Shown piece after piece: positions 14,554-21,927 of a stretch of DNA of 26,018 nt. The number at the start of each line of letters is the position of its first letter. Position 1 is the stretch's first letter. Position numbers and translations under genes: made by a program. Under the pieces are notes generated by a model. The model was given only the letters and a program-made list of their open reading frames with translations. It was not told the DNA's origin and made no database searches. Origin of the DNA: an uncultured Eubacterium sp. (GTDB lineage Bacteria; Bacillota; Clostridia; Oscillospirales; Acutalibacteraceae); the NCBI GenBank assembly GCA_910584985.1, contig CAJUDJ010000022.1, positions 1 through 26,018 on the forward strand, given 5' to 3'.

Positions 14554-14601
14554 ATAGGAATGTTCATTTCTGTTTGAATTTGAATTTAGCAGGTATTAAA
14601 T

Positions 14602-15309
14602 ATGAATTTTGATAAAAAGTTTGAGGTTTTCTGGAATATATTTATTGATAACAATGGATATAAAACGGTTCTTACAGGCCTTCAGAACACCTTAATTATA
14701 GCGGTATGCGGTCTTCTGATTGGTATTGTGCTCGGCACAATTATCGGTGCAATTCAGGTGGTGCCCAAAAGAAATATTTTTATAAAGATGCTGAATAAGC
14801 TTTGTGTTTTTTATGTAAGTCTTTTCAGAGGCACGCCGATTGTTGTGCAGCTTCTTGTTTTCTATTATGTTATTCTTCCCATTATGGGCATTCATATCAC
14901 CTCGGTTGTGGTTGCCATTATCGTGTTCGGTATGAATTCCGGCGCTTATATTTCCGAAATTATGCGTGCTGGTATTCTTTCCGTTGATCCCGGGCAGATG
15001 GAAGGCGGCCGTTCTGTTGGTTTAAGCTACGGAACAACGATGATGAAAATTGTTATTCCGCAGGCCGTTAAAAATATTCTGCCAACGCTCGGAAACGAAT
15101 TTATTTCCCTTATCAAGGAAACCTCGGTTGTAAGCTTTGTAGGTGCGCTTGATCTTTATGTTGCATTCAGCCGTATCGGCTCCAACAGCTATGAATTTAT
15201 GGTGCCTTATATTGTTATGGCATTGATTTATATTGCTATGGTTGTTATGATAACCATTGCAATCAAGTTTATGGAAAGGGGGCTGCGAAAAGGTGATAAG
15301 AGTATGTAA
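14602..15309 (+). CDS. Polar amino-acid ABC transporter permease (HisM/GlnP type)
   Basis: A 235-aa inner-membrane protein with an N-terminal TVLTGLQNTLIIAVCGLLIG segment, FYVSLFRGTPIVVQLLVFYY, and the coupling-loop EAA-type motif around GGRSVGLSYGTTMMKIVIPQ followed by AVKNILPTLGNEFISLIKET, all standard for HAAT-family permeases. About five TM helices; it should act as a homodimer. The ribosome binding site at AGCAGGT is weak and 102 nt separate it from the binding-protein gene, across the hairpin at 14523-14553. Its 3' end overlaps the ATPase start by 17 nt. Confidence 0.94.
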   Translation: MNFDKKFEVFWNIFIDNNGYKTVLTGLQNTLIIAVCGLLIGIVLGTIIGAIQVVPKRNIFIKMLNKLCVFYVSLFRGTPIVVQLLVFYYVILPIMGIHITSVVVAIIVFGMNSGAYISEIMRAGILSVDPGQMEGGRSVGLSYGTTMMKIVIPQAVKNILPTLGNEFISLIKETSVVSFVGALDLYVAFSRIGSNSYEFMVPYIVMALIYIAMVVMITIAIKFMERGLRKGDKSM

Positions 15310-16015
15310 TTTAAAAAAATCCTTCGGTGATAATCAGGTGCTTAACGGCATTGATTATGAGGTAAACAAGGGGGATAAAATCGTTGTTGTCGGTCCATCC
15401 GGATCGGGAAAATCAACCTTTCTTCGCTGCCTTAATCTGCTTGAAACCCCAACTGAGGGTGAAATCTGGTTTGAAGATAAGCTGATTACGGATAAGAAAA
15501 CCGATATAAATGAAGTGCGCAGGCATATGGGAATGGTTTTTCAGCATTTCAATCTTTTCAATAATCTTACCATTATGAAAAATATAACGCTTGCGCCTGT
15601 TAAGCTTAAGCTGATGAGCAGGGAAGAAGCCAATGAAAATGCCATTCGCCTTTTAAAAATGGTTGGGCTTGAAGAAAAGGCAGATGCCTATCCCAGCTCG
15701 CTTTCGGGTGGGCAGAAACAAAGAGTTGCCATTGTGCGTTCCCTTGCCATGAACCCGAAGGTAATGCTTTTTGATGAACCGACTTCTGCGCTTGATCCGG
15801 AAATGGTAGGCGAGGTTCTGCAGGTAATGAAAGATCTTGCAGATAAGGGTATGACAATGGTTGTGGTTACGCATGAGATGGGCTTTGCCCGTGAGGTGGG
15901 CTCCAAGGTGCTGTTTATGGACGGCGGTATTATTCAGGAGGAAAATGAACCTGTTGAATTCTTTACCAATCCAAAAAATGCAAGACTTAAGGATTTTCTT
16001 TCAAAAGTTTTATAA
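15293..16015 (+). CDS. Polar amino-acid ABC transporter ATPase (GlnQ/HisP type)
   Basis: A 240-aa ATPase with Walker A GPSGSGKS (34-41), Q-loop in GMVFQHFNLF, signature SLSGGQKQR, Walker B VMLFDEPTSALDPE and switch His in VVVTHEMGFA. Length and sequence match GlnQ-like subunits that drive polar amino-acid uptake. I choose GTG 15293 (giving MIRVCNLKKSFG, the family start) over an in-frame ATG at 15257, which would add 12 unconserved residues; GGGGGC lies about 10 nt upstream. It overlaps the permease gene by 17 nt. The operon is closed by a hairpin just downstream. Confidence 0.95.
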   Translation: MIRVCNLKKSFGDNQVLNGIDYEVNKGDKIVVVGPSGSGKSTFLRCLNLLETPTEGEIWFEDKLITDKKTDINEVRRHMGMVFQHFNLFNNLTIMKNITLAPVKLKLMSREEANENAIRLLKMVGLEEKADAYPSSLSGGQKQRVAIVRSLAMNPKVMLFDEPTSALDPEMVGEVLQVMKDLADKGMTMVVVTHEMGFAREVGSKVLFMDGGIIQEENEPVEFFTNPKNARLKDFLSKVL

Positions 16016-16024
16016 AAAACAGAA

Positions 16025-16066
16025 AAAAGGCTGTGTAAAGCTGTTTAGCTTTATACAGCCTTTTCC
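16025..16066 (+). terminator. Terminator of the ABC transporter operon
   Basis: An 18-bp arm from 16025 to 16042, core GGCTGTGTAAAGCT, pairs with 16047-16064 across a GTTT loop with one wobble; a TTTT tract ends the right arm. Confidence 0.8.
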
Positions 16067-16281
16067 GTTTGTTTCTTTAGCAAAGAAAAAATCCCCGGTT
16101 TAACCGAGGAAAATAAAAAACATGCTGAACTTGAAACAAGGCGAACAGGAAAAGCTCCTTCCCTTGAGATACTATCCCGAGGAGAGATGTCTGCGGCAGC
16201 AAAAAGTGTCAATGCGATTACATTATTATATCAGCCTTCCCCTTGAGGGGAAGGTTGAATTACATAAAACAATGCAATGAT
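16067..16281. repeat. Intergenic spacer with short palindromes, candidate interspersed repeat
   Basis: Between two convergent terminators I find no ORF. The stretch holds CCTTCCCCTTGAGGGGAAGG, a perfect 20-nt palindrome near 16236-16255, a degenerate relative (CTCCTTCCCTTGAG near 16156-16169), and GATGTCTGCGGCAG near 16188-16201. Similar modules recur between genes in gut Clostridia as far as I recall. Only one copy is in the window, so repeat status is unproven. Confidence 0.35.
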
Positions 16282-16306
16282 AAAAAAATGCCGACTTTTA
16301 GTCGGC
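16282..16306 (-). terminator. Terminator of the CarD-like gene
   Basis: On the minus strand GCCGAC, a 5-nt loop and GTCGGC (16290-16306) are followed by AT and seven T. It lies about 60 nt past the CarD-like stop. The 16307-16365 spacer has further small dyads (CCTTATAAGG, CAGTTGAACTG) but no ORF. Confidence 0.7.
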
Positions 16307-16365
16307 GAGCCAGTAGGCGGACCTTATAAGGCCTATGCAAACCAACAGTTGAACTGGTTATGATT

Positions 16366-16869
16366 TCAGGCAGCATGCAGTTGGTTTTCAATATAAAGGG
16401 TTACTTCGCTGAGCGGAATTTCAAGCACGGCGGCAATTTCACTGTGAATAATATTTTGCGCCTGCCTCAGCAGATTTTCATCACAGACAGAAAGGTTTTT
16501 GCCAAGAAGCTTCAGTTCCTTCCTGCGTTCATATAATGTTTTGATAAGCGAAAAAAGTGCATCCCTGTTAGCGGTATTTATTATTTTTTTATATGTTTCA
16601 CGGCGCAGATTTACATTTTCTATCCAGATGCTTTCCTTGTCGGGAATGGTTTTAATCAAGTCTTGAATTTCGGCAGGGGAAAGAATTTTTTTCATTTTTG
16701 AAACCAGCTGCTCATTATCGGCAGGAACAAAAATGGTTTCTTTTATGTCAAACACAGGCACAAGAATATAATATATTTTTTCATTTCGGTTAAAGTTTTC
16801 TGTTTTAATATCAGCTATTTTACACGCTCCGTTTGCACCATATATAAATAAATCCCCTATTTTATACAT
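16366..16869 (-). CDS. CarD family transcriptional regulator
   Basis: A 167-aa protein with the CarD N-terminal RNA-polymerase-interacting (TRCF-like) domain: MYKIGDLFIYGANGACKIADI, then YYILVPVFDIKETIFVPAD, followed by a helical C-terminal domain with ILSPAEIQDLIKTIPDK and YKKIINTANRDALFSLIKTLY. Length is usual for the family (about 160-170 aa). CarD proteins bind the RNA polymerase beta subunit and stabilise the open complex, notably at rRNA promoters. The start at 16869 is favoured by GGAGGG 9 nt upstream; a longer reading from 16899 would swallow that site. A promoter centred on a 20-bp palindrome lies about 100 nt upstream, and a terminator follows. Confidence 0.9.
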   Translation of the reverse strand: MYKIGDLFIYGANGACKIADIKTENFNRNEKIYYILVPVFDIKETIFVPADNEQLVSKMKKILSPAEIQDLIKTIPDKESIWIENVNLRRETYKKIINTANRDALFSLIKTLYERRKELKLLGKNLSVCDENLLRQAQNIIHSEIAAVLEIPLSEVTLYIENQLHAA

Positions 16870-16971
16870 ATAATATCCCTCCATAAGCAGTTTTGCCATT
16901 TATTAGAAAAACATACAACAAATTGTATTAAACACTTAACAAAATTAATTTGATTTGTTATTGATGTAATA

Positions 16972-17001
16972 TATTATAACATGTTATAATAAAATATGTA
17001 A
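16972..17001 (-). promoter_or_regulatory. Promoter of the CarD-like gene with a 20-bp perfect palindrome at -10
   Basis: On the minus strand TTACAT (16996-17001), 17 nt, TATAAT (16973-16978). The -10 lies within TATTATAACATGTTATAATA (16972-16991), which is self-complementary over all 20 bp and places a TATAAT on each strand. The transcript would have a leader of about 95 nt. Confidence 0.5.
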
Positions 17002-17038
17002 GGGGAATTTTACAAAAAGTAGTAAAATGTTTTGGAAT

Positions 17039-17074
17039 AAAAAAGAACAGCAGCTGATAAACAGCTTGCTGCTC
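17039..17074 (-). terminator. Terminator of the DnaJ/zinc-ribbon gene pair
   Basis: On the minus strand GAGCAGC-A-AGCTG pairs with CAGCTGCTGTTC (arms 17062-17074 and 17045-17056, one bulge and one wobble), followed by TTTTTT. It starts 12 nt after the stop at 17086. Confidence 0.75.
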
Positions 17075-17085
17075 TGGCTAACCAA

Positions 17086-17529
17086 TTAAAACAAAACCCG
17101 TATTTCAAAATTTTCATTGCAGTGCGGGCAGGAAACACGGTGTTTTCCTTTTATTTTTTTCAGCCTTAAAACAGATTTGCATTTCGGGCATTTTCTGAAT
17201 ATATGTGTTTTTCTGCATTTCCATTTCTGCGAAAGCAGGCGGAAATGCTTTTTAACTTTGTTTTCAAAGCTCATCCATTTTGCGTTTTCTTTTCTTCGCT
17301 TTTCAATGTTTTTGGAAAAAACACGGTAAAAGGCAAACAGAATAAGCAGAAGCCCTGCAAGCGATATTACGGAGTAAAGCCTGCTGTCCACGGCTCTGCC
17401 TATGACAAGGGCTGTAATAAGTATAATCAGGTATGCGAACAGAAGTATGTTATAAAGACGGTCTATACCGTATCTTCCATACATAAATTTCTGAAACTTC
17501 GTTCCCAGATTATAAAAAAATTTTTTCAT
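17086..17529 (-). CDS. Small membrane protein with C-terminal zinc ribbon
   Basis: A 147-aa protein. Two hydrophobic segments at about 26-43 and 51-69 form a membrane hairpin; a basic linker follows, then a zinc ribbon CPKC (Cys114, Cys117) and CPHC (Cys134, Cys137) at the C-terminus. No named family is recognised. The ATG at 17529 is 11 nt after the DnaJ-like gene stop with AGGAG between them, so the two are almost certainly co-transcribed. The ribbon should face the cytoplasm on the same side as the partner's J domain, given the positive-inside rule. A role as a membrane-linked co-chaperone accessory is speculation. Confidence 0.82.
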   Translation of the reverse strand: MKKFFYNLGTKFQKFMYGRYGIDRLYNILLFAYLIILITALVIGRAVDSRLYSVISLAGLLLILFAFYRVFSKNIEKRRKENAKWMSFENKVKKHFRLLSQKWKCRKTHIFRKCPKCKSVLRLKKIKGKHRVSCPHCNENFEIRVLF

Positions 17530-17540
17530 AACTTCATCTC

Positions 17541-18332
17541 CTAATTAAACAGAGGGCTGTCGCCGCTGTCTGCTCCGAAATAATCGGCGGCGTTATTTTC
17601 GGTGGTGGTTTCGCTGTAAGCACTTTGTGAGCCGTTATCCGTGCGGCGGTTCTCCCGTTTCGGCATTCCGAAAAAAGAGGTTACAAGCATAATGATAAGC
17701 CGTATCAGTGCAATGACAAAAATAATGCGCAGAAATCTGCCGAGGCAGCCCGGGTGATGTGTGCTTTGTGCTGTATAAACCGTTTGCCTGTTTTCAGTTT
17801 CGCTATCAGTATAACTGCCAAACGGGGAAGTTCCCTCCGGGCGTATCCGGCTTCTTATTCTGCTGTATGCTGCTGAATAAACAAAGTTATCGGGCGCCAT
17901 AGCACAGGCCTGCTGAATATGAGATAGGGCAATACTTTGCTTTCCAAGCCCCATATTTGCAACAGCTGAAAGATAATACCACTGCGCATTTTTATCCTCT
18001 ATATTTTTCAGCACATTAAGTGCCTGTGCAAACTGGCGGTTGTTGATAAACTGAGCAGCCGAGGTGTAGTAATCAGGTGATGCACTGCTGCTTCGGCGGC
18101 GGTAGTAGGATTCGGAACTGTAGCCCCTGTCCGCAAATGGATTAGCACTTGATGCCGGATTTTTTATCTGGTCATAAGCAGCATTGATTTCTGCCATTTT
18201 ATCCGCAGCAGAGGAATCATCCGGATTGAGATCAGGGTGATATTTTTTGGCAAGCCGTTTATATGCTTTTGTGCATTCTTCCTCAGATGCACTGTTCGGA
18301 ACACCAAGAACTTTGTATGGGTTTGTAATCAT
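17541..18332 (-). CDS. J-domain protein with TPR-like region and C-terminal membrane anchor
   Basis: A 263-aa protein. Residues 1-65 are a J domain with the HPD motif at 32-34 (YKRLAKKYHPDLNPDD), so it should stimulate an Hsp70. A Ser/Tyr-rich linker follows, then about 90-160 is a pair of TPR-like helices (AQALNVLKNIEDKNAQWYYL, IALSHIQQACAMAPDNF). About 197-216 is one hydrophobic segment (FLRIIFVIALIRLIIMLVTS); the tail is polar and acidic. It is not DnaJ itself (no zinc-finger or C-terminal substrate domains). Similar J-TPR-TM proteins occur in clostridia without assigned function. AAGGA precedes the start. It is the first gene of a two-gene unit with the zinc-ribbon membrane protein. Confidence 0.87.
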   Translation of the reverse strand: MITNPYKVLGVPNSASEEECTKAYKRLAKKYHPDLNPDDSSAADKMAEINAAYDQIKNPASSANPFADRGYSSESYYRRRSSSASPDYYTSAAQFINNRQFAQALNVLKNIEDKNAQWYYLSAVANMGLGKQSIALSHIQQACAMAPDNFVYSAAYSRIRSRIRPEGTSPFGSYTDSETENRQTVYTAQSTHHPGCLGRFLRIIFVIALIRLIIMLVTSFFGMPKRENRRTDNGSQSAYSETTTENNAADYFGADSGDSPLFN

Positions 18333-18438
18333 TATCTATCCTTTATCTGTTCAATACAATTTACTTACTGAAATTAAAATATCATACAATTATTATATAA
18401 TTGTTAATAAAAGTGAAAAAATAAGTAAATATATTCAC

Positions 18439-18467
18439 TTGAAAAAGCATAAAGCATTTGGTAATAT
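18439..18467 (+). promoter_or_regulatory. Promoter of the PAP2 phosphatase gene
   Basis: TTGAAA at 18439-18444 and TAATAT at 18462-18467, 17-nt spacer; TTGGAGG follows 7 nt before the ATG. A separate dyad ACAATTAT-TAT-ATAATTGT lies at 18386-18404 between this gene and the divergent J-domain gene. Confidence 0.5.
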
Positions 18468-18495
18468 ATAGATAATAAATATTTGGAGGTGCGCT

Positions 18496-19398
18496 ATGGA
18501 TATTGTTCTTATGACACTGGGCAATACGATAGACAAAACTTTTTATGGCTTTGATACGGCCATATTTGAATTTTTCGGCAAAATGCAATGCTCTTTTTTA
18601 ACTTTTGTTGCAAAGATTTTCACATCTTTCGGCGATGAAGCATTTGTAATTCCGATGATTATTCTAGGTGCGGTTTTAATGCTGTTCAAAAAAACAAGAA
18701 AATACGGAATCACCCTGTTTTTCGCCATCATTATCGGCACGCTGATTACAAATGTAATTGTAAAGCCTATGGCATTAAGAATAAGACCCTATAATACACT
18801 TCAGGGCAATGCGGATTACTGGAAATGGTACATAGGCGCGGGGGCGCTCAGCGAATCGGATTATTCCTTCCCCAGTGGCCACACAACAGCTGCTTTTGAA
18901 GTTGCAACGGCAATGTTCCTCACTTTCCGTGGCGAGGGTAAAAAGAAAATATGCTGGCTTTTCCCTGTGCTTGCACTGTGCACAATGGGCAGCCGTGTGT
19001 ATCTGATGGTGCATTATGCAACAGATGTGCTCTGCGGAATGATCGTCGGCACATTTGCAGGCATTGTTGCGTATTTCCTGATGAAGCTTTGTATGAAGCT
19101 GATTGAAAATGTAAAAATTTTCAAATGGATAGATAATATTGATCTCGGCAAGGCAGGCTTTTTGAAATGGACCTCGGGAAAAGCAGGGGCTGCTGTAATT
19201 TCAATAGCCGTTATCGGTATATTCCTGTTTTCCTTTATTCCGTCCTTCTTTGAGGGCGGCGATGCACAGCGCTGTGCCTATGTGGATGAATACGATTGCT
19301 ATAACGAAGCAAAAGTGGATGATGAAAAATATCCTGCAATAGACGGTAAGGAATACTGCAAAATTCACTGGAAACAGCTGAAGGGTATTGATGAATAA
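18496..19398 (+). CDS. PAP2 (type 2 phosphatidic acid phosphatase) family membrane protein with Cys/His tail
   Basis: A 300-aa polytopic membrane phosphatase. The three PAP2 motifs are complete: K90-X6-R97-P98, PSGH at 126-129, and S166-R167-X5-H173-X3-D177. It should remove phosphate from a lipid such as phosphatidate or undecaprenyl diphosphate, with the active site outside the membrane. About six TM segments, the last near 231-250. Unusually, a hydrophilic tail of about 48 residues follows, with Cys260, Cys268, Cys288 and His291 spaced like a small zinc-binding module (RC...DCYNEAK...EYCKIHW). The ATG has GGAGG 7 nt upstream. Monocistronic, with its own promoter and a shared terminator downstream. 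Confidence 0.9.
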   Translation: MDIVLMTLGNTIDKTFYGFDTAIFEFFGKMQCSFLTFVAKIFTSFGDEAFVIPMIILGAVLMLFKKTRKYGITLFFAIIIGTLITNVIVKPMALRIRPYNTLQGNADYWKWYIGAGALSESDYSFPSGHTTAAFEVATAMFLTFRGEGKKKICWLFPVLALCTMGSRVYLMVHYATDVLCGMIVGTFAGIVAYFLMKLCMKLIENVKIFKWIDNIDLGKAGFLKWTSGKAGAAVISIAVIGIFLFSFIPSFFEGGDAQRCAYVDEYDCYNEAKVDDEKYPAIDGKEYCKIHWKQLKGIDE

Positions 19399-19417
19399 AC
19401 TTTTTCATAGGTAAAAT

Positions 19418-19446
19418 AAAAAATCCCGCATTGTGCGGGATTTTTT
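19418..19446. terminator. Bidirectional terminator between PAP2 gene and hisC
   Basis: TCCCGCA, TTG loop, TGCGGGA, flanked by six A on the left and six T on the right; it can serve the plus-strand PAP2 gene and the minus-strand hisC, whose stop is at 19450. Confidence 0.92.
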
Positions 19447-19449
19447 ATT

Positions 19450-20514
19450 TTAATAATTCTGCATATATTCTTTTGTTTTCTCGAGGAAAATATCCATTTC
19501 CTCGTCTGTGCCGATTGTAATGCGCACATAGTTATCAATTCTGGGAAGATTGAAATAGCGGATAAACACCTTCTGCGTTTTCAGCCATTCAAAATAATCC
19601 TTCATAGGCTTATTTTCGTGTGTTGCAAATAAGAAGTTTGTTTGTGAATCCAGCACAGTAAAACCGAGTGTCTTAAGTTCTTTTGAAACTCTGCTGCGTG
19701 TTGCAATTACCTGTGAAACGGTCTGATTGAAATAATTCGTATCTTTTATTGCTGCAGTGCCTGCTGCCATGGAAATACTGTCTACTGTGTAGCTGTTATA
19801 AGAATTTTTAACGGCTTCCAGAACGGCAATCAAATCCTTGTTTCCGACTGCATAGCCGATTCGCATTCCTGCAAGACTTCTGCTTTTGGAAAATGTGCCT
19901 GTAACAATCAGATTTTCATATTTCTTCGTCAGCTCTACGCTGGAATATCCGCCGAAATCCACATAGGCCTCGTCAATAATTACAACGCAGTCCTGATTAT
20001 ATTCCATAAGTCGTTCTATAAAATCTATGCCCTCACCGAGAGAGGTGGGCGCATTCGGATTCGGAAGCACAACGCCGCCGTTTTGCACTCTGTAATCTTC
20101 AATATCAATACGAAAATCATTTTTAAGCGGATAGTTTTTATACGGAATATGAAACAGTCTGCACCACACGGGGTAAAAACTGTAGGTTATATCGGGGAAC
20201 ACAATCGGTTTATCACTGTTGAAAAAGGCCTGAAAGCACAGGGCAATCACATCGTCAGAGCCGTTTCCTATAAATATATTTTCAGATTTTACATCAAAGT
20301 ATTCTGCCATTTCCTTTTTAAATTCGGCAGCATCTGCATCCGGATAAAATCTTAAGCTGCTGCTTTCAAAATTCTTTATCGCTTCTGTTACCATCGGTGA
20401 TGGGGGATAGGGATTTTCGTTGGCGTTGATTTTTACAATGTTTTTTTCCCTGCTTTGCTCGCCCGGAACATAGGGGTCGATATCTCTTAAATTCTTCGTC
20501 CACAATTTTTCCAT
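19450..20514 (-). CDS. hisC: Histidinol-phosphate aminotransferase (class I/II PLP enzyme)
   Basis: A 354-aa PLP-dependent enzyme. The Schiff-base lysine is Lys210 in TGTFSKSRSLAGMRIGYAVG; other fold-type I residues are Asn154 in PNPNAPTS, Asp181 and Tyr184 in VVIIDEAYVDF, and Arg219 in MRIGYA. N-terminal KINANENPYPPSP is the family's substrate-loop signature. It converts histidinol phosphate and 2-oxoglutarate to imidazole-acetol phosphate and glutamate in histidine synthesis, but related enzymes act on tyrosine or phenylalanine. It stands alone, away from any other his gene, so the exact substrate is less certain than the family. Its promoter is back-to-back with that of rmuC. Confidence 0.9.
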   Translation of the reverse strand: MEKLWTKNLRDIDPYVPGEQSREKNIVKINANENPYPPSPMVTEAIKNFESSSLRFYPDADAAEFKKEMAEYFDVKSENIFIGNGSDDVIALCFQAFFNSDKPIVFPDITYSFYPVWCRLFHIPYKNYPLKNDFRIDIEDYRVQNGGVVLPNPNAPTSLGEGIDFIERLMEYNQDCVVIIDEAYVDFGGYSSVELTKKYENLIVTGTFSKSRSLAGMRIGYAVGNKDLIAVLEAVKNSYNSYTVDSISMAAGTAAIKDTNYFNQTVSQVIATRSRVSKELKTLGFTVLDSQTNFLFATHENKPMKDYFEWLKTQKVFIRYFNLPRIDNYVRITIGTDEEMDIFLEKTKEYMQNY

Positions 20515-20529
20515 AATTTTATACCTCGC

Positions 20530-20563
20530 GTGCTATTTTAGCACAGCAGTTTATATTTGTAAA
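20530..20563 (-). promoter_or_regulatory. Promoter of hisC with a dyad over the -10
   Basis: On the minus strand TTTACA (20558-20563), 17 nt, TAAAAT (20535-20540). The -10 lies within GTGCTA-TTT-TAGCAC (20530-20544), a 6-bp perfect inverted repeat that could be an operator. Confidence 0.5.
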
Positions 20564-20570
20564 TAATCTG

Positions 20571-20599
20571 TTGTTTTAATTTCACGGTTATGTTAAAAT
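20571..20599 (+). promoter_or_regulatory. Promoter of rmuC
   Basis: TTGTTT at 20571-20576 and TAAAAT at 20594-20599, 17-nt spacer, followed by CGGAGG 8 nt before the ATG. Confidence 0.5.
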
Positions 20600-20622
20600 G
20601 AAAACAAATCGGAGGTTGAAAA

Positions 20623-21825
20623 ATGGATGTTTTAATTATAATAATGCTTGCGGTATTAATTGTTTTAATGATTACGGCAATTCTTCTTATTATTGCCAAT
20701 AAACCGAAGGCAGATAACAGCCTTTCATTGCTGGATCAGAAAACAGATATAAACGCAAAGCATATGGAAAGCGGCTTTCGTGCCGTTTCTCAGCAGATGC
20801 ACGGATTAACGGAAAAAAATTATGAGCAGATGCTGAAAATAAATGAATCGATGAATGAGAATGCCGAAAAACAAACGAAAAAAATCAGCGAGGCTATACT
20901 GTTAATGCAGAACAGCAATGAAAAAAAGCTGGAGGAAATGCGAAGAACGGTTGATGAAAAATTAACAGAAACACTGAATAAACGTTTGGATTCCTCGTTT
21001 AAAACCGTTTCTGAACAGCTGCAGAATGTCTATAAAAGCCTTGGAGAAATGAAGGAGCTTTCCTCCGGTGTAACGGATAAAGTGGCAGATTTGAACCGTG
21101 TGCTTACCAATGTAAAGGCAAGAGGCACATGGGCAGAGGTGCAGCTTGGCAATATACTGGACGAAACAATTCCTGGAATGTATGATACAAATGTAAAAAC
21201 CAATCCCAAATATAACGGGCAGGTTGAATTCGCAATCCGGATTCCGAATCAGGAGGATGACGGCATTACCTATCTTCCCGTAGATTCCAAATTTCCTATG
21301 GAGGATTATATTCGTTTAACGGATGCTGCTGAAAACGGCGATGCAGAAGGGCTTGAAAAAGCAAAAAAAGCATTGGAGCAGAGAGTGCGCGAGGAAGCCC
21401 GCCTTGTGAAGCAGTATATCAGCACACCTGAAACAACGCCGTTTGCAATACTTTATCTTGCCACAGAGGGTTTGTATGCAGAAATCACATCAAGCAAAAA
21501 CGGTGTGGCTGAAAGATTGCAGGCAGAGGGCATTATGGTTGCAGGGCCAAGTACGATAACAGCACTGCTGACATCGCTTGCAATGGGTTTCAGAACCATG
21601 GCAATCAATAAAAAAGCAAACGAGGTATGGAAGGTTCTTGGCGCAGCAAAAACGCAGTATGAAAAATTCGGCGATCTTCTTGCAAAGGCAAGGAAGAAGG
21701 TAGACGAAGCAGGCCGTGTTCTGGATGAAGCAGACCACAGAAACAGCGTTATTCAGAAAAATCTTCGTAAAGTTGAATTGCTTGACAGCAATGAAGCACA
21801 AACGGTTTTGGGTATAGAAGAATAG
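20623..21825 (+). CDS. rmuC: RmuC family DNA recombination protein
   Basis: A 400-aa protein. An N-terminal TM segment (about 3-26) is followed by a long coiled coil (about 45-155, heptad-rich with many Lys/Glu) and the RmuC nuclease-like domain (about 165-370). Recognised motifs include VKARGTWAEVQLGNILDETI, YLPVDSKFPMEDYIRL, TTPFAILYLATEGLYAEI and MVAGPSTITALLTSLAMGF. RmuC is thought to be a PD-(D/E)XK-like protein that limits inverted-repeat rearrangement; the D-S-K in PVDSKFP fits the core. Length and architecture match the family. It stands alone, with its own promoter, and converges on the AraC-type gene. Confidence 0.92.
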   Translation: MDVLIIIMLAVLIVLMITAILLIIANKPKADNSLSLLDQKTDINAKHMESGFRAVSQQMHGLTEKNYEQMLKINESMNENAEKQTKKISEAILLMQNSNEKKLEEMRRTVDEKLTETLNKRLDSSFKTVSEQLQNVYKSLGEMKELSSGVTDKVADLNRVLTNVKARGTWAEVQLGNILDETIPGMYDTNVKTNPKYNGQVEFAIRIPNQEDDGITYLPVDSKFPMEDYIRLTDAAENGDAEGLEKAKKALEQRVREEARLVKQYISTPETTPFAILYLATEGLYAEITSSKNGVAERLQAEGIMVAGPSTITALLTSLAMGFRTMAINKKANEVWKVLGAAKTQYEKFGDLLAKARKKVDEAGRVLDEADHRNSVIQKNLRKVELLDSNEAQTVLGIEE

Positions 21826-21891
21826 GTGATTTTCAAATATATTGATTAAATATTAAGGGCTTAATGCAATATATGGAAATATGACAAGAAG

Positions 21892-21924
21892 GAAAGCTGT
21901 AAAGTCAATTTCTTTACAGCTTTC
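21892..21924. terminator. Hairpin between rmuC and the AraC-type gene
   Basis: GAAAGCTGTAAAG (21892-21904) and CTTTACAGCTTTC (21912-21924), 13 bp perfect with a 7-nt loop. Both sides are only moderately T-rich. It lies 3 nt past the AraC stop on the minus strand, so it probably ends that transcript and perhaps rmuC. Confidence 0.7.
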
Positions 21925-21927
21925 TCT

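Noticed and set aside
16870..16899. Longer N-terminus for the CarD-like protein
   Set aside because: The GGAGGG that sets the start at 16869 would lie inside the coding region, and CarD proteins begin at the MYKIGD-type motif.
18386..18404. AT-only dyad upstream of the J-domain and PAP2 genes considered as an operator
   Set aside because: It is almost pure A/T in an A/T-rich divergent spacer with no promoter element clearly aligned to it, so chance is a sufficient explanation.
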